DNA of 64,000 nt from Pseudomonas viridiflava. Its GTDB lineage: Bacteria; Pseudomonadota; Gammaproteobacteria; Pseudomonadales; Pseudomonadaceae. The position numbers and the translations under genes are program-made. Location of the stretch: assembly GCF_900602065.1 (NCBI RefSeq), contig NZ_UWFN01000285.1:1-64000 (forward strand). The letters run 5' to 3'. The notes below the pieces were generated by a model. The model searched no databases. It saw nothing but the letters and a program-made list of their open reading frames with translations, and was not told the origin of the DNA. Of the stretch, positions 25,440 through 33,969 are shown piece after piece. Numbering within the stretch: the first letter of the stretch is position 1; every line of letters starts with the position of its first letter.

Positions 25440-25749
25440 AGCGCTCATCTCCGTTCGATCACTCAAGGCGTGAAGGCCACTGAATCAGGACCTTTCATCA
25501 CGCCATTCAATAATCGTGCAGATTCGCAACGGCCGAGGAGATGTACAAGAGATTGACGCCGAGATAATGGCTAATAGCTATACCGGAGTCGTTTTCAGGA
25601 TGGATTCGGCATACTTCGCTGACCACATCCAGTCCACGACACTGAAATTTTCAGCTAAACCCGCTCGCCCCGACTGCTCGAACGCCTGATAAAAGCCCAA
25701 TTTGAAGCAATGACCAAAGTTCGAGCGCTGAACATGTGCAAGGCAATGT
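25440..25749. other. 310-base gap upstream of the chemoreceptor gene
   Basis: No gene is supported here. The right end holds the hairpin at 25726-25755. I found no clear FliA-type promoter for the minus-strand chemoreceptor. Confidence 0.5.
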
Positions 25750-25755
25750 TCAGCG
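25726..25755 (-). terminator. Hairpin at the end of the LD-carboxypeptidase gene
   Basis: A perfect 10-base stem (25726-25735 with 25746-25755) contains the stop codon of the minus gene. No T run follows, so it may stabilise the mRNA end rather than terminate. Confidence 0.5.
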
Positions 25756-26682
25756 AGTGGCAGCACCTACGCGCAACGTACCGGCATCTGCGTCAAGAAT
25801 GGCCTCTACGCCCAGTGGCACTGCGTAATTGACGGCGTCATGACCGATAGACAGGCCACCCAACACAGGAATGCCCAGATCGCCAAGTCGTTCCATCAAT
25901 ACACTTGAGTGGGTGATCGAACCTGTAGAGCCCTTTGGCTCACTGAACTGACCTGCAGCGACCCCCGCCAGGCCCTCTAAAGCGCCGCTGTTAAGCAGAT
26001 GGGTAAGCAGACGGTCGACGCGGTAGGCGGCTTCGCTCACATCTTCGATCAACAGAATGGCGCCGTTCAGATCCGGCATGTAATCAGTGCCCACGCTGCT
26101 GCTCAGGATGCTCAGATTGCCGCCCAGCAATACGCCGCGGGCGCTGCCCCGCGTGCGCACATCAAAAGTGGCTTCGGCTGGACTGGCTGTCACCAAAACC
26201 GGTTCGGTGCTCATGGTCGCGTGCCGCAGGCCACTGACGAATACGCCTCCCCGTTCCAACTGGCTGGCCACCGGACCGTGGAGGGTTGCCAGTCGGGCGT
26301 GCTCCCAGAGCGCAGCGTGAAAAGCCGTGATGTCGGAAAACCCGATCACCAACTTTGGATCACGCCTTACAGCATCGAAGTCCAGGTGTTGAACGATACG
26401 TTGTGCGCCATAGCCACCACGATTACAGAATATTGCGCGAATTTCCGGATCAGCCAGCGCAGCATTGAAGTCAGCAAGCCGATGTTCATCTGTGCCGGCA
26501 TAGAAGGAATGAGTGTCCAGTGCGTGAGGGTAGATTCTAGGTTTGAGACCCCAGCCCTTAAGAACCTCGGCCGCACTTTCGACCTTCGCAGCCGCGACCG
26601 GGCCAGCCGGTGAAACCAGGGCGACTGCATCTCCAGGGCGCAGGACGTTCGGGTAGAGGGTAGGCATACAGATGGAAGACAT
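25750..26682 (-). CDS. LD-carboxypeptidase (peptidase family S66)
   Basis: 310 residues; an alternative in-frame start is at 26667. Family S66 includes cytoplasmic LdcA, which trims the terminal D-alanine from recycled murein tetrapeptides, and the MccF-type self-immunity enzymes. The nucleophile is in Ile-Gly-Phe-Ser-Asp-Ile-Thr, the acid in Leu-Ile-Glu-Asp-Val-Ser-Glu-Ala-Tyr-Arg-Val-Asp-Arg, and the histidine in Ile-Gly-His-Asp-Ala. No signal peptide is seen, fitting a cytoplasmic role in murein recycling. It stands alone. Confidence 0.9.
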   Translation of the reverse strand: MSSICMPTLYPNVLRPGDAVALVSPAGPVAAAKVESAAEVLKGWGLKPRIYPHALDTHSFYAGTDEHRLADFNAALADPEIRAIFCNRGGYGAQRIVQHLDFDAVRRDPKLVIGFSDITAFHAALWEHARLATLHGPVASQLERGGVFVSGLRHATMSTEPVLVTASPAEATFDVRTRGSARGVLLGGNLSILSSSVGTDYMPDLNGAILLIEDVSEAAYRVDRLLTHLLNSGALEGLAGVAAGQFSEPKGSTGSITHSSVLMERLGDLGIPVLGGLSIGHDAVNYAVPLGVEAILDADAGTLRVGAATR

Positions 26683-26886
26683 TACGGCAACTCAAGTTTC
26701 AGGCAATGCGACCAATGTAGATCAGTCTCGGCTATTGATCTACCTGCATAACTATTTACCCTGGAATATCGAGCGTCTTGTCATCCCTCTGCACACCGGC
26801 AGCGGTGAGCCTACCCCTTAAGCTTTATTCAGCAATTCCTGATCAAGCAGCGGCCCCCCCTCTGAGGTGGAAGCCTGTATCGCCAA

Positions 26887-27381
26887 CTATCGCTTTATAA
26901 CCTTAGTGCAGACTTCTGTGCCTCGCCCACCGGGCCCTTTCCCCTCTTTTGAAGTACGCATGTAATCCGGCAGGTAATAAGACTTGTGTAACGTTGTAAT
27001 ATAATTTCCGCCTGAATCCTGATCATGGCTAATCAATGCCAAGCCGACGCCACGATCCGTGGGTGCCTGTTTGCTGTCGTTGGCAAAATACATCGCCAGG
27101 GTATGCCCCTGTGCTGCGGCATACCCAGAGAACGTTGAGGCATCCCCATTGATATCAACGTCCAGCTTGAATTGATAAGCACCAAAGCCCTGCTGAAAAT
27201 GACTGGCCTGCTCGTCCAGTTTTAACGTCAAGGCGCCTTTGAAAGCGCCGTCATGGCTATCGAACCCTGTGCAGGTATAGTCACCGGAGATATGCAGAGG
27301 ATCCGCAGGATTAGCGACTGCCTGAGTAGCGAACGAAACCGCCATGACCAGCGCGGCAAGAGAGCTTATTGTCTTCTTCAT
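26887..27381 (-). CDS. Secreted hypothetical protein, 164 residues
   Basis: ATG 27381 has GGAG 6 bases upstream and opens a typical signal peptide (Met-Lys-Lys-Thr, then a hydrophobic core, cleavage after Ala-Val-Ala). The mature protein of about 140 residues has two cysteines (one in Tyr-Thr-Cys-Thr-Gly, one near the end in Glu-Val-Cys-Thr-Lys) that could form a disulfide, and a beta-rich middle. I do not recognise a family. It lies in a more AT-rich stretch than its neighbours. Confidence 0.7.
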   Translation of the reverse strand: MKKTISSLAALVMAVSFATQAVANPADPLHISGDYTCTGFDSHDGAFKGALTLKLDEQASHFQQGFGAYQFKLDVDINGDASTFSGYAAAQGHTLAMYFANDSKQAPTDRGVGLALISHDQDSGGNYITTLHKSYYLPDYMRTSKEGKGPGGRGTEVCTKVIKR

Positions 27382-27700
27382 GTATGACTCCATTAAATAG
27401 TGTGCCCCCCACTCGGGGAGCGGCACTTTTCCATAAATGAAGAGGTCACAACACCCTGCAATACCACGCAAATCTTACTGCACATTTCCAAACAGCGATT
27501 TAGTCATACTTGCATACACACCCGTAAAAACTTACACATTAATCACACTGGAATTACCTTCCGTGCTTGAAAAAACGGAGCCTTTTATATACGGCGCCTC
27601 ATCATCGAACTGGATCGAATCGTATTCGCAAACTGATCTTCACTTGCCGGGCACCGACTCAGAGACTTCAATAAACGTTTAACCTTCACAAGGAGCTGCC
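27382..27700. other. 319-base AT-rich gap
   Basis: No gene is supported; an 81-codon plus frame (27437-27682) has neither a ribosome site nor family features. The region is clearly richer in A and T than its surroundings and holds the divergent promoters of the genes at 27381 and 27701. No strong promoter match was found. Confidence 0.5.
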
Positions 27701-28705
27701 ATGAGCCCCCAGACCAACCGCCAATTCCTGCTCGCTAAACGCCCGGTCGGTGAAGCAAGCCGCGAAGACTTCACCTATCAGGAAGTACCGGTCGGTGAAC
27801 TGAACAGTGGGCAGATTCTGGTCCGAAATCACTATCTGTCGCTGGACCCGGCAATGCGCGGCTGGATGAACGAGGGCAAATCGTACATTGCTCCAGTCGG
27901 CCTCGGTGACGTAATGCGGGCGCTGGGCGTCGGCGAAGTTATTGCCTCGCAAAATGATCAGTTCGCCGTGGGTGATTTTGTCCAGGGTGCGCTGGGTGTT
28001 CAGGATTACTTTCTGGGTGAGCCCAAAGGCTTTTATAAGGTAGACCCGAACCTCGCCCCGCTGCCCCGTTATCTGTCCGCCCTGGGCATGACCGGCATGA
28101 CCGCCTATTTCGCCCTGCTGGATGTCGGCGCGCCGCAAAGTGGCGACACTGTAGTCATTTCCGGTGCGGCGGGCGCAGTAGGTAGCGTGGCCGGGCAAAT
28201 CGCCAAATTGAAAGGCTGTCGCGTCATCGGCATCGCTGGCGGCAAGCAGAAATGTGAGTCGCTGATCAATGAGCTGGGATTCGATGGCGTTATCGATTAC
28301 AAGAGCGAAGATGTGCTGGCAGGGTTGAAGCGTGAATGCCCCAATGGCGTGAACGTTTACTTCGACAACGTGGGTGGCGACATTCTTGATGCGGTGCTCA
28401 GCCGCCTGGCACCCAAGGCGCGAGTCGTGATCTGTGGCGCAATCAGCCAGTACAACAACACATCGCCGGTCAAGGGACCCAGCAATTACCTGTCGCTACT
28501 GGTCAACAGGGCCCGCATGGAGGGCTTCGTGGTCATGGATTACGCGAGCAAGTTCGCCGCTGCAGGCCAGGAGATGGCCGGATGGATGGCCCAGGGCAAA
28601 CTCAAGAGTCGTGAAGACATCGTTGACGGACTGGAAACCTTTCCCGAAACATTGCAGAAGTTGTTCAAGGGCGAGAACTTCGGGAAGTTGGTGCTGAAGG
28701 TCTAG
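27701..28705 (+). CDS. NADP-dependent oxidoreductase, zinc-free MDR type (CurA/leukotriene dehydrogenase-like)
   Basis: 334 residues with AAGGAG 6 bases before ATG. The medium-chain reductase fold without zinc ligands is seen: catalytic-side segment Leu-Ser-Leu-Asp-Pro-Ala-Met-Arg-Gly-Trp, the nucleotide loop Gly-Ala-Ala-Gly-Ala-Val-Gly-Ser, and Asp-Asn-Val-Gly-Gly. This branch reduces the double bond of 2-alkenals, enones or curcumin with NADPH. A single gene closed by a REP pair. Confidence 0.92.
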   Translation: MSPQTNRQFLLAKRPVGEASREDFTYQEVPVGELNSGQILVRNHYLSLDPAMRGWMNEGKSYIAPVGLGDVMRALGVGEVIASQNDQFAVGDFVQGALGVQDYFLGEPKGFYKVDPNLAPLPRYLSALGMTGMTAYFALLDVGAPQSGDTVVISGAAGAVGSVAGQIAKLKGCRVIGIAGGKQKCESLINELGFDGVIDYKSEDVLAGLKRECPNGVNVYFDNVGGDILDAVLSRLAPKARVVICGAISQYNNTSPVKGPSNYLSLLVNRARMEGFVVMDYASKFAAAGQEMAGWMAQGKLKSREDIVDGLETFPETLQKLFKGENFGKLVLKV

Positions 28706-28737
28706 TCTTGGAGTGAGCAACTCGTTGCCATAACTCA

Positions 28738-28815
28738 ATCTGTAGGAGCTGCCGGAGGCTGCGAAACCATTCTCCCTGACTCACCGCATCGCAGCCTTCG
28801 GCAGCTCCTACAGAT
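28738..28815. repeat. REP pair, GTAGGAGCTGCCGAAGGCTG family (copy 2)
   Basis: Long inverted arms at both ends (the left arm has one change, CCGGAGGC) around a 25-base spacer. It lies 32 bases after the oxidoreductase stop and 20 bases before the convergent peptidase stop. Confidence 0.9.
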
Positions 28816-28835
28816 CTGCGTGATGGCGCAAGTCC

Positions 28836-30002
28836 CTACTGCGCTTGCAACACCTCATCCGCTTTACCACCCGCATCCTGAATCACCAAGTGAATGAAAT
28901 GCAGTTTGGTGATCACCGCGGGTGGCAAAACGAAAGGGTAAAAGTCCGGCTGCCCCATGCTGCGTGACAGTTCGTTGAGCATGCCCGCCAACTCGATCCA
29001 GGCGTTGACGAACGACAGGAAGGCCGGCCCACCGGGGTGCTGGGGGTCGTAGAGTGTCTCCAGCGGAAACGGCTGATAATCCAGATCCATGTCACGGGCG
29101 CTCATGCCAAAACCCAGCGCCGTATCGACCGCATCCATCATGTGCAGGTAATGCGCCCAGGTTTCAGCCCAGTCCTCCCAAGGATGCATAGTGGCATAAG
29201 CGCTGACAAAATTTTGCTGCCAGTCAGCAGGCGCACCGTTTTGATAGTGATGATCCAGCGCCTCGGCATAGCTGGCGCGCTCATCGCCGAACAGGTTGCG
29301 AAACCCGTCCTGCCACCAGGTATTGGCAACCAGACGGTCCCAATAATAATGGCCCACTTCATGACGAAAATGTCCGAGCAACGTTCGGTAAGGCTCGTGC
29401 ATCTGCACGCGAATTTTTTCGCGATGCGCGTCGTCAGCCTCCTTTATGTCCAGAGTGATCAGCCCATTGGCGTGGCCCGTGGTGGGTGCATTGCCTTCCA
29501 GGTCGACGCCTAAAAATTCAAACGCCAGCCCACGCTCTTCATCCTGGGTTTTGGGGACGACTTTCAGCCCGAGAGAGATCAACTGCGCAACCAGTCGGCG
29601 CTTGGCCGTTTCTACTTTGCACCAACGCTCACCGTTTTCCGGGATCGACAAGTCTGGAATGGTTCGGTTGAGGCTACAGGCGATACAAAATTCGCCGCTG
29701 TCATAGGCTGGAAACAGCCAGTTGCAGGCAGCAGGAGTATCAAGGTTGGCGCAACGCCGATACAACCCGGCTCCGGGTTCGTCACTCAACCGCCAGGTAT
29801 CTTGATCGGGACCGGGCTCAAGGGCCGCAATTCGCCCCTGCTCCGGCAGATAACCCAGCGCCGCCGAGCAGGCCAGGCACCGGGTATTGGGAAAGAATAC
29901 TGACTGGCCGCACCGGCATTGCCAGACCTTACTGTTACGTCGGGTTTCGCCGACAAAGGGTGCAGCAATGCGCGAACTGAGTTGCTCGAAAAACCGGTAC
30001 AT
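28836..30002 (-). CDS. Putative zinc metallopeptidase with N-terminal zinc ribbon
   Basis: 388 residues; ATG 30002 has CAGGAG 6 bases upstream. The first 60 residues hold a zinc ribbon (Cys-Arg-Cys-Gly then Cys-Leu-Ala-Cys), with two further cysteine motifs (Cys-Asn-Trp-Leu region and Cys-Ile-Ala-Cys). The catalytic helix is Phe-Arg-His-Glu-Val-Gly-His-Tyr-Tyr-Trp, an HExxH motif, with conserved Glu/Tyr/His downstream in the Tyr-Ala-Glu-Ala-Leu-Asp-His-His segment. This matches the putative zinc-binding metallopeptidase family (DUF2248 type). Substrate unknown. Confidence 0.85.
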   Translation of the reverse strand: MYRFFEQLSSRIAAPFVGETRRNSKVWQCRCGQSVFFPNTRCLACSAALGYLPEQGRIAALEPGPDQDTWRLSDEPGAGLYRRCANLDTPAACNWLFPAYDSGEFCIACSLNRTIPDLSIPENGERWCKVETAKRRLVAQLISLGLKVVPKTQDEERGLAFEFLGVDLEGNAPTTGHANGLITLDIKEADDAHREKIRVQMHEPYRTLLGHFRHEVGHYYWDRLVANTWWQDGFRNLFGDERASYAEALDHHYQNGAPADWQQNFVSAYATMHPWEDWAETWAHYLHMMDAVDTALGFGMSARDMDLDYQPFPLETLYDPQHPGGPAFLSFVNAWIELAGMLNELSRSMGQPDFYPFVLPPAVITKLHFIHLVIQDAGGKADEVLQAQ

Positions 30003-30331
30003 GGCGATCTCCTGGTGGGCCAGCAAGCACTAGATCACCGCCGGTGGTGGTCGTTCCGTGGAGTTGATGCGTGACGTGGATCGTTGCTGAAACATCGGTC
30101 GCCTGGGCGATGACGCCCCGTGGGGGCGTCCACAGATAAAGGGACTGCGCAAACGTCGTGGGAGCGAATTCATTCGCGAAGGGGCCGATACATACGCAGC
30201 CTGTGTCTCGTCTGAAATACCGCCTTCCCGAATAAATTCGGCCCCGCAGGATTTGCATCGCACATCAGTCTGCAGGCAAACACGGGCATCCCACAAAAAG
30301 CCCTTACGCCGCAATGCAAGCGCATGGCCGT
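30003..30331. other. 329-base gap with a compound repeat
   Basis: Between the peptidase gene start and the ligA stop. It contains the 93-base repeat at 30158-30250; the rest shows no gene. Confidence 0.5.
30158..30250. repeat. Compound repeat, GTGGGAGCGAATTCATTCGCGAA family (copy A)
   Basis: Begins with GTGGGAGCGAATTCATTCG and ends with a degenerate inverted arm (CCCGAATAAATTCGG). The right 45 bases are nearly identical to those of the copy at 59456-59549, so the whole about 95-base unit has spread, not only its ends. Confidence 0.8.
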
Positions 30332-32695
30332 TCAATCCACCGCGATACCATGTTTAGCCAAAAATCCGACAAACGCCTCTTCATCCAGCACCTTCAAACC
30401 CAGCTCATTGGCCTTGGTCAGCTTCGATCCTGCACCCGGACCAGCAACCACGGTATGGGTTTTGGCGGAGACCGAACCGGACACCTTGGCGCCCAGGCTT
30501 TCGAGCTTTTCCTTGGCGACATCGCGGCTCATCAGTTCCAGAGAACCGGTCAGGACCCAGGTCTGACCGGTCAAGGGCAAGCCTTCGACGACTTTTTTCT
30601 CGCTCTGCCAATGCATGCCGAAGTCCTTCAACTGGGCTTCGATGGCCATGCCGCGCTCGGCGTTCTCCGGTTTATCGAAGAACTCCCGGACCGCCTTGGC
30701 CTGTTTCTCCGGCAAGGCCTGGCGCATGTCCAGCCAGTCAGCGTTGATGATGCCTTCCAGCGAGCCAAACTTGTCGGCCAGCTTCTGCGCGGCGCCGGGG
30801 CCCACCGAAGGGATGTTCAGTTTGTCGATCATGCCGCCCAGCGTCGCGCTGGCAGCGAATTCAGCGCCCAGTTCGCCCTCATCCTGCAATTGCAGGCCAC
30901 GCTCGCCCAAGAGCGCGTCAATGACGTTCTGGTTATGCTCGTCTTCGAAAAAGCTGTGAATTTCGTGAGCCACTTCCAGGCCCACATCCGGCAGATAGGT
31001 CAGCACCTCAGGCAAGGCCTGTTTGACTCGCTCAAGAGAGGCCAGTGAGCGGGCCAGCACCTTGGCCGTCTCCTCGCCCACATCGGGGATACCCAGCGCG
31101 TAGATGAAACGCGCCAGTGTCGGTTGCTTGCTGTCTTCAATCGCCTTGAGCAGTTTTTTGCTGGATATTTCTGCAAAGCCCTCCAGATCGACGATCTGAT
31201 CGAACGTCAGTGCGTACAGATCGGCTGGCGAACCGATCAGTTTTTCGTCCACCAATTGCTCGATAGTTTTATCGCCCAGACCTTCGATATCCATCGCCCG
31301 ACGAGAGACGTAATGGATGATCGCCTGCTTGAGTTGCGCACCGCAGGCCAGACGACCAACGCAGCGATACACCGCGCCTTCGCTGACCGTCTCTTTGCCC
31401 TTGCTGCGTTTGATCAGTTGCGTGCGTTCGACATGAGAACCGCACACCGGGCAGGTTTGCGGGATTTCCACCGCACGGGCGTCTTCGGGTCGACGCTCCA
31501 GCACCACCTGAACGACCTGCGGGATCACATCCCCTGCGCGACGAATAATCACGGTATCGCCAATCATCAAGCCCAGGCGCGCCACTTCGTCCATGTTGTG
31601 CAGCGTGGCGTTGGCGACTGTCACACCGGCCACCTTGACGGGTTTCAAGCGTGCCACCGGCGTAACAGCGCCCGTGCGGCCTACTTGAAACTCGACGTCG
31701 AGCAACTCCGTCAGCTCTTCCATCGCCGGGAATTTATGAGCGATGGCCCAACGCGGTTCCCGGGCACGGAAACCCAATTCGCGCTGTGAAGCCAGATCGT
31801 TGACCTTGAACACCACACCGTCGATTTCGTAACTGAGGCCCAGACGCCGCTCGCCGATGTCGTGGTAATACGCCAGGCATTCGTCGATGCCGTTCGCCAG
31901 TTTCAGTTCACGGCTGACCGGCATGCCCCATTCCTTGAGCTGGTTCAGGTTGCCGATATGAGTGTCGGAAATTTCCGCAGACACTTGGCCCAGACCATAC
32001 GCACAGAATTCCAGCGGACGATTGGCCGTAATCTTCGAGTCCAGCTGGCGCAGGCTACCTGCCGCTGCGTTCCGAGGGTTGGCGAAGGTCTTGCCGCCGA
32101 TTTCCGCCTGAGTCGCATTGAGCCGCTCGAAGCCCGCCTTGGACATGAACACCTCCCCACGTACTTCCAGCACGTCAGGCCAGCCCGTACCGTGCAGCTT
32201 CAGCGGGATGTTGCGCACGGTGCGCACATTGATGCTGATGTCTTCGCCGGTAGTACCGTCACCACGTGTCGCACCACGCACCAGCGCACCGTCGCGATAC
32301 AGCAAGCTGACCGCCAGACCGTCGAGCTTCGGCTCGCAGCTGTACTGCACGTTCGCGCCGTTACCGAAAAGATCGCCCACAGGCAGATCCAGCCCTTCCG
32401 TTACGCGGCGGTCAAACTCCCGCATGTCGACTTCTTCGAAGGCGTTACCCAGGCTGAGCATCGGCACTTCGTGGCGCACCTGTGTAAACGCCGACAGCGC
32501 CGCGCTGCCCACCCGCTGGGTAGGCGAATCCGGCGTCACCAGATGCGGATTTTCTGCCTCAAGGGCTTTGAGTTCATGGAACAGCCGGTCGTACTCGGCA
32601 TCCGGAATGCTGGGCTCGTCGAGAACGTGATAGCGGTAGTTGTGCTGATCCAGTTCGGCGCGCAATTCAAGGATTCGGGTTTCGGCGGCTTTCAT
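30332..32695 (-). CDS. ligA: NAD-dependent DNA ligase
   Basis: 787 residues, the usual length. The enzyme seals nicks in replication and repair using NAD. Domain Ia has the Tyr-His-Val-Leu-Asp and Tyr-Asp-Xaa-Leu segments; the adenylation lysine is Lys123 in Glu-Pro-Lys-Leu-Asp-Gly; an OB domain follows; the zinc finger has Cys-Pro-Val-Cys-Gly and Cys-Xaa-Gly-Arg-Leu-Ala-Cys; HhH motifs and a C-terminal BRCT domain end the protein. It follows zipA and smc in the usual Pseudomonas order, with a REP element between zipA and ligA. Confidence 0.97.
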   Translation of the reverse strand: MKAAETRILELRAELDQHNYRYHVLDEPSIPDAEYDRLFHELKALEAENPHLVTPDSPTQRVGSAALSAFTQVRHEVPMLSLGNAFEEVDMREFDRRVTEGLDLPVGDLFGNGANVQYSCEPKLDGLAVSLLYRDGALVRGATRGDGTTGEDISINVRTVRNIPLKLHGTGWPDVLEVRGEVFMSKAGFERLNATQAEIGGKTFANPRNAAAGSLRQLDSKITANRPLEFCAYGLGQVSAEISDTHIGNLNQLKEWGMPVSRELKLANGIDECLAYYHDIGERRLGLSYEIDGVVFKVNDLASQRELGFRAREPRWAIAHKFPAMEELTELLDVEFQVGRTGAVTPVARLKPVKVAGVTVANATLHNMDEVARLGLMIGDTVIIRRAGDVIPQVVQVVLERRPEDARAVEIPQTCPVCGSHVERTQLIKRSKGKETVSEGAVYRCVGRLACGAQLKQAIIHYVSRRAMDIEGLGDKTIEQLVDEKLIGSPADLYALTFDQIVDLEGFAEISSKKLLKAIEDSKQPTLARFIYALGIPDVGEETAKVLARSLASLERVKQALPEVLTYLPDVGLEVAHEIHSFFEDEHNQNVIDALLGERGLQLQDEGELGAEFAASATLGGMIDKLNIPSVGPGAAQKLADKFGSLEGIINADWLDMRQALPEKQAKAVREFFDKPENAERGMAIEAQLKDFGMHWQSEKKVVEGLPLTGQTWVLTGSLELMSRDVAKEKLESLGAKVSGSVSAKTHTVVAGPGAGSKLTKANELGLKVLDEEAFVGFLAKHGIAVD

Positions 32696-32768
32696 GCGGT
32701 GTTCTCTTCAAAAGCAAAAGAGCAGCCTAGGCTGCTCAGATGTTGGTACGGTCTATCAGGGCATAACC

Positions 32769-32857
32769 CGTGGGAGCGAATTCATTCGCGAATGCAATAG
32801 ATCAGTCAACGATGATGTTGAATCTACCGACCTCTCGCGAATGAACTCGCTCCCACA
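32769..32857. repeat. REP pair of the GTGGGAGCGA family between zipA and ligA (copy B)
   Basis: Left arm GTGGGAGCGAATTCATTCGC and right arm GCGAATGAACTCGCTCCCAC are inverted copies with one mismatch. It sits inside the zipA-ligA unit and may cause partial attenuation. Confidence 0.85.
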
Positions 32858-32878
32858 GGATGTTTACCCAAGCATAAA

Positions 32879-33718
32879 TCAACGACGCTGAGTCAATGCG
32901 CGGCGTTCGAACTCGACGATCCGCTGACGATAATGCTCAATGGTCTGCGCGGTCATGACGCTGCGCTGGTCATCCTTGAGTTCGCCATTGAGCTCATGAG
33001 CCAGCTTGCGAGCAGCGGCAACCATGACGTCAAAAGCCTGTTTCGGATGACGCGGACCTGGCAAGCCGAGGAAGAAACTCACGGCACGGGTGCTGAAGTG
33101 GTCGATGTCGTCCAGATCAAACACGCCGGGCTTGACTGCGTTGGCCATGGAAAACAGGACTTCGCCGTTACCTGCCATGCTTTCGTGGCGATGGAAAATG
33201 TCCATCTCACCAAAGCGCAGACCGCTTTCCAGAATGTTCTGCAGCAACGCAGGACCTTTGAAGCCACTTTCATCGCGACAAATAACACTGATCACCAGCA
33301 CTTCTTCGACCGGCGCCAAGTCCTTGTCTTCAGTGATGCGCTGTGCAGGCTTGTCGTCCTGGAAATCATCGTCACGGCCGGTGAACAGGCTCGGACCGTC
33401 CATGTCCAGGTTGAGATCGCCTTGCTGCGGCTCATCCTTGCGTTTGTTACTGCGTTTGCCTTGCCGCGGTGTTGCGCTCATCGACGGCAGATCTTCCTCG
33501 TCGAGTTGCGGCTCTTTGTGCGTATCCAGTACACGCGGCGGTCCCAGCAACTCGGCGGACGAGCTTTCGTCGTCGTCCGGCAGGTTCGAGAAGCTGCGGT
33601 CCAGCCTGAATTTCAATTTCCCCTTGCCGCCGCGCATACGGCGCCAGCCGTCAAAAAGAATACCGGCAATGACAATTATGCCGATGACGATCAGCCACTC
33701 GCGCAGACCGATTTCCAT
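32879..33718 (-). CDS. zipA: Cell division protein ZipA
   Basis: 279 residues. N-terminal membrane helix (about 8-24; Leu-Ile-Val-Ile-Gly-Ile-Ile-Val-Ile), then a short basic stretch, a charged Pro/Gln/Asp-rich linker (about 30-135), and a C-terminal FtsZ-binding domain (about 140-275) with the Glu-Met-Asp-Ile-Phe-His-Arg-His segment. ZipA tethers FtsZ to the inner membrane at the division site. It lies between smc (252 bases upstream) and ligA. Confidence 0.95.
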   Translation of the reverse strand: MEIGLREWLIVIGIIVIAGILFDGWRRMRGGKGKLKFRLDRSFSNLPDDDESSSAELLGPPRVLDTHKEPQLDEEDLPSMSATPRQGKRSNKRKDEPQQGDLNLDMDGPSLFTGRDDDFQDDKPAQRITEDKDLAPVEEVLVISVICRDESGFKGPALLQNILESGLRFGEMDIFHRHESMAGNGEVLFSMANAVKPGVFDLDDIDHFSTRAVSFFLGLPGPRHPKQAFDVMVAAARKLAHELNGELKDDQRSVMTAQTIEHYRQRIVEFERRALTQRR

Positions 33719-33969
33719 GTAATCCAGTGCCTCTAGTGAAGAATGCTGAAAATAAGGGCCTAAACCCCTTTAAAACGTGGTGCCAAGTCTATGTTCTGAC
33801 TAGCAATTTGCCCACGCAAAAAGAAAAAGTGGACATTAAACTAGCACGACCAAAGGTAACTTTACACCGTCTGTTACATCTGGTTCGCGCGCAAAGCGAT
33901 ATCTACCGCACAGAGTTGTTCATTGAGAGCCATTAACTGGCCATTTCTGCCCCGTCAAACCCACGATGG

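Noticed and set aside
27437..27682. 81-codon frame in the AT-rich gap
   Set aside because: No ribosome site, no hydrophobic or domain pattern, and it lies across the divergent promoter region.
30314..31048. 244-codon plus-strand frame opposite ligA
   Set aside because: Antisense shadow of ligA; composition follows the ligase codons and no motif is seen.
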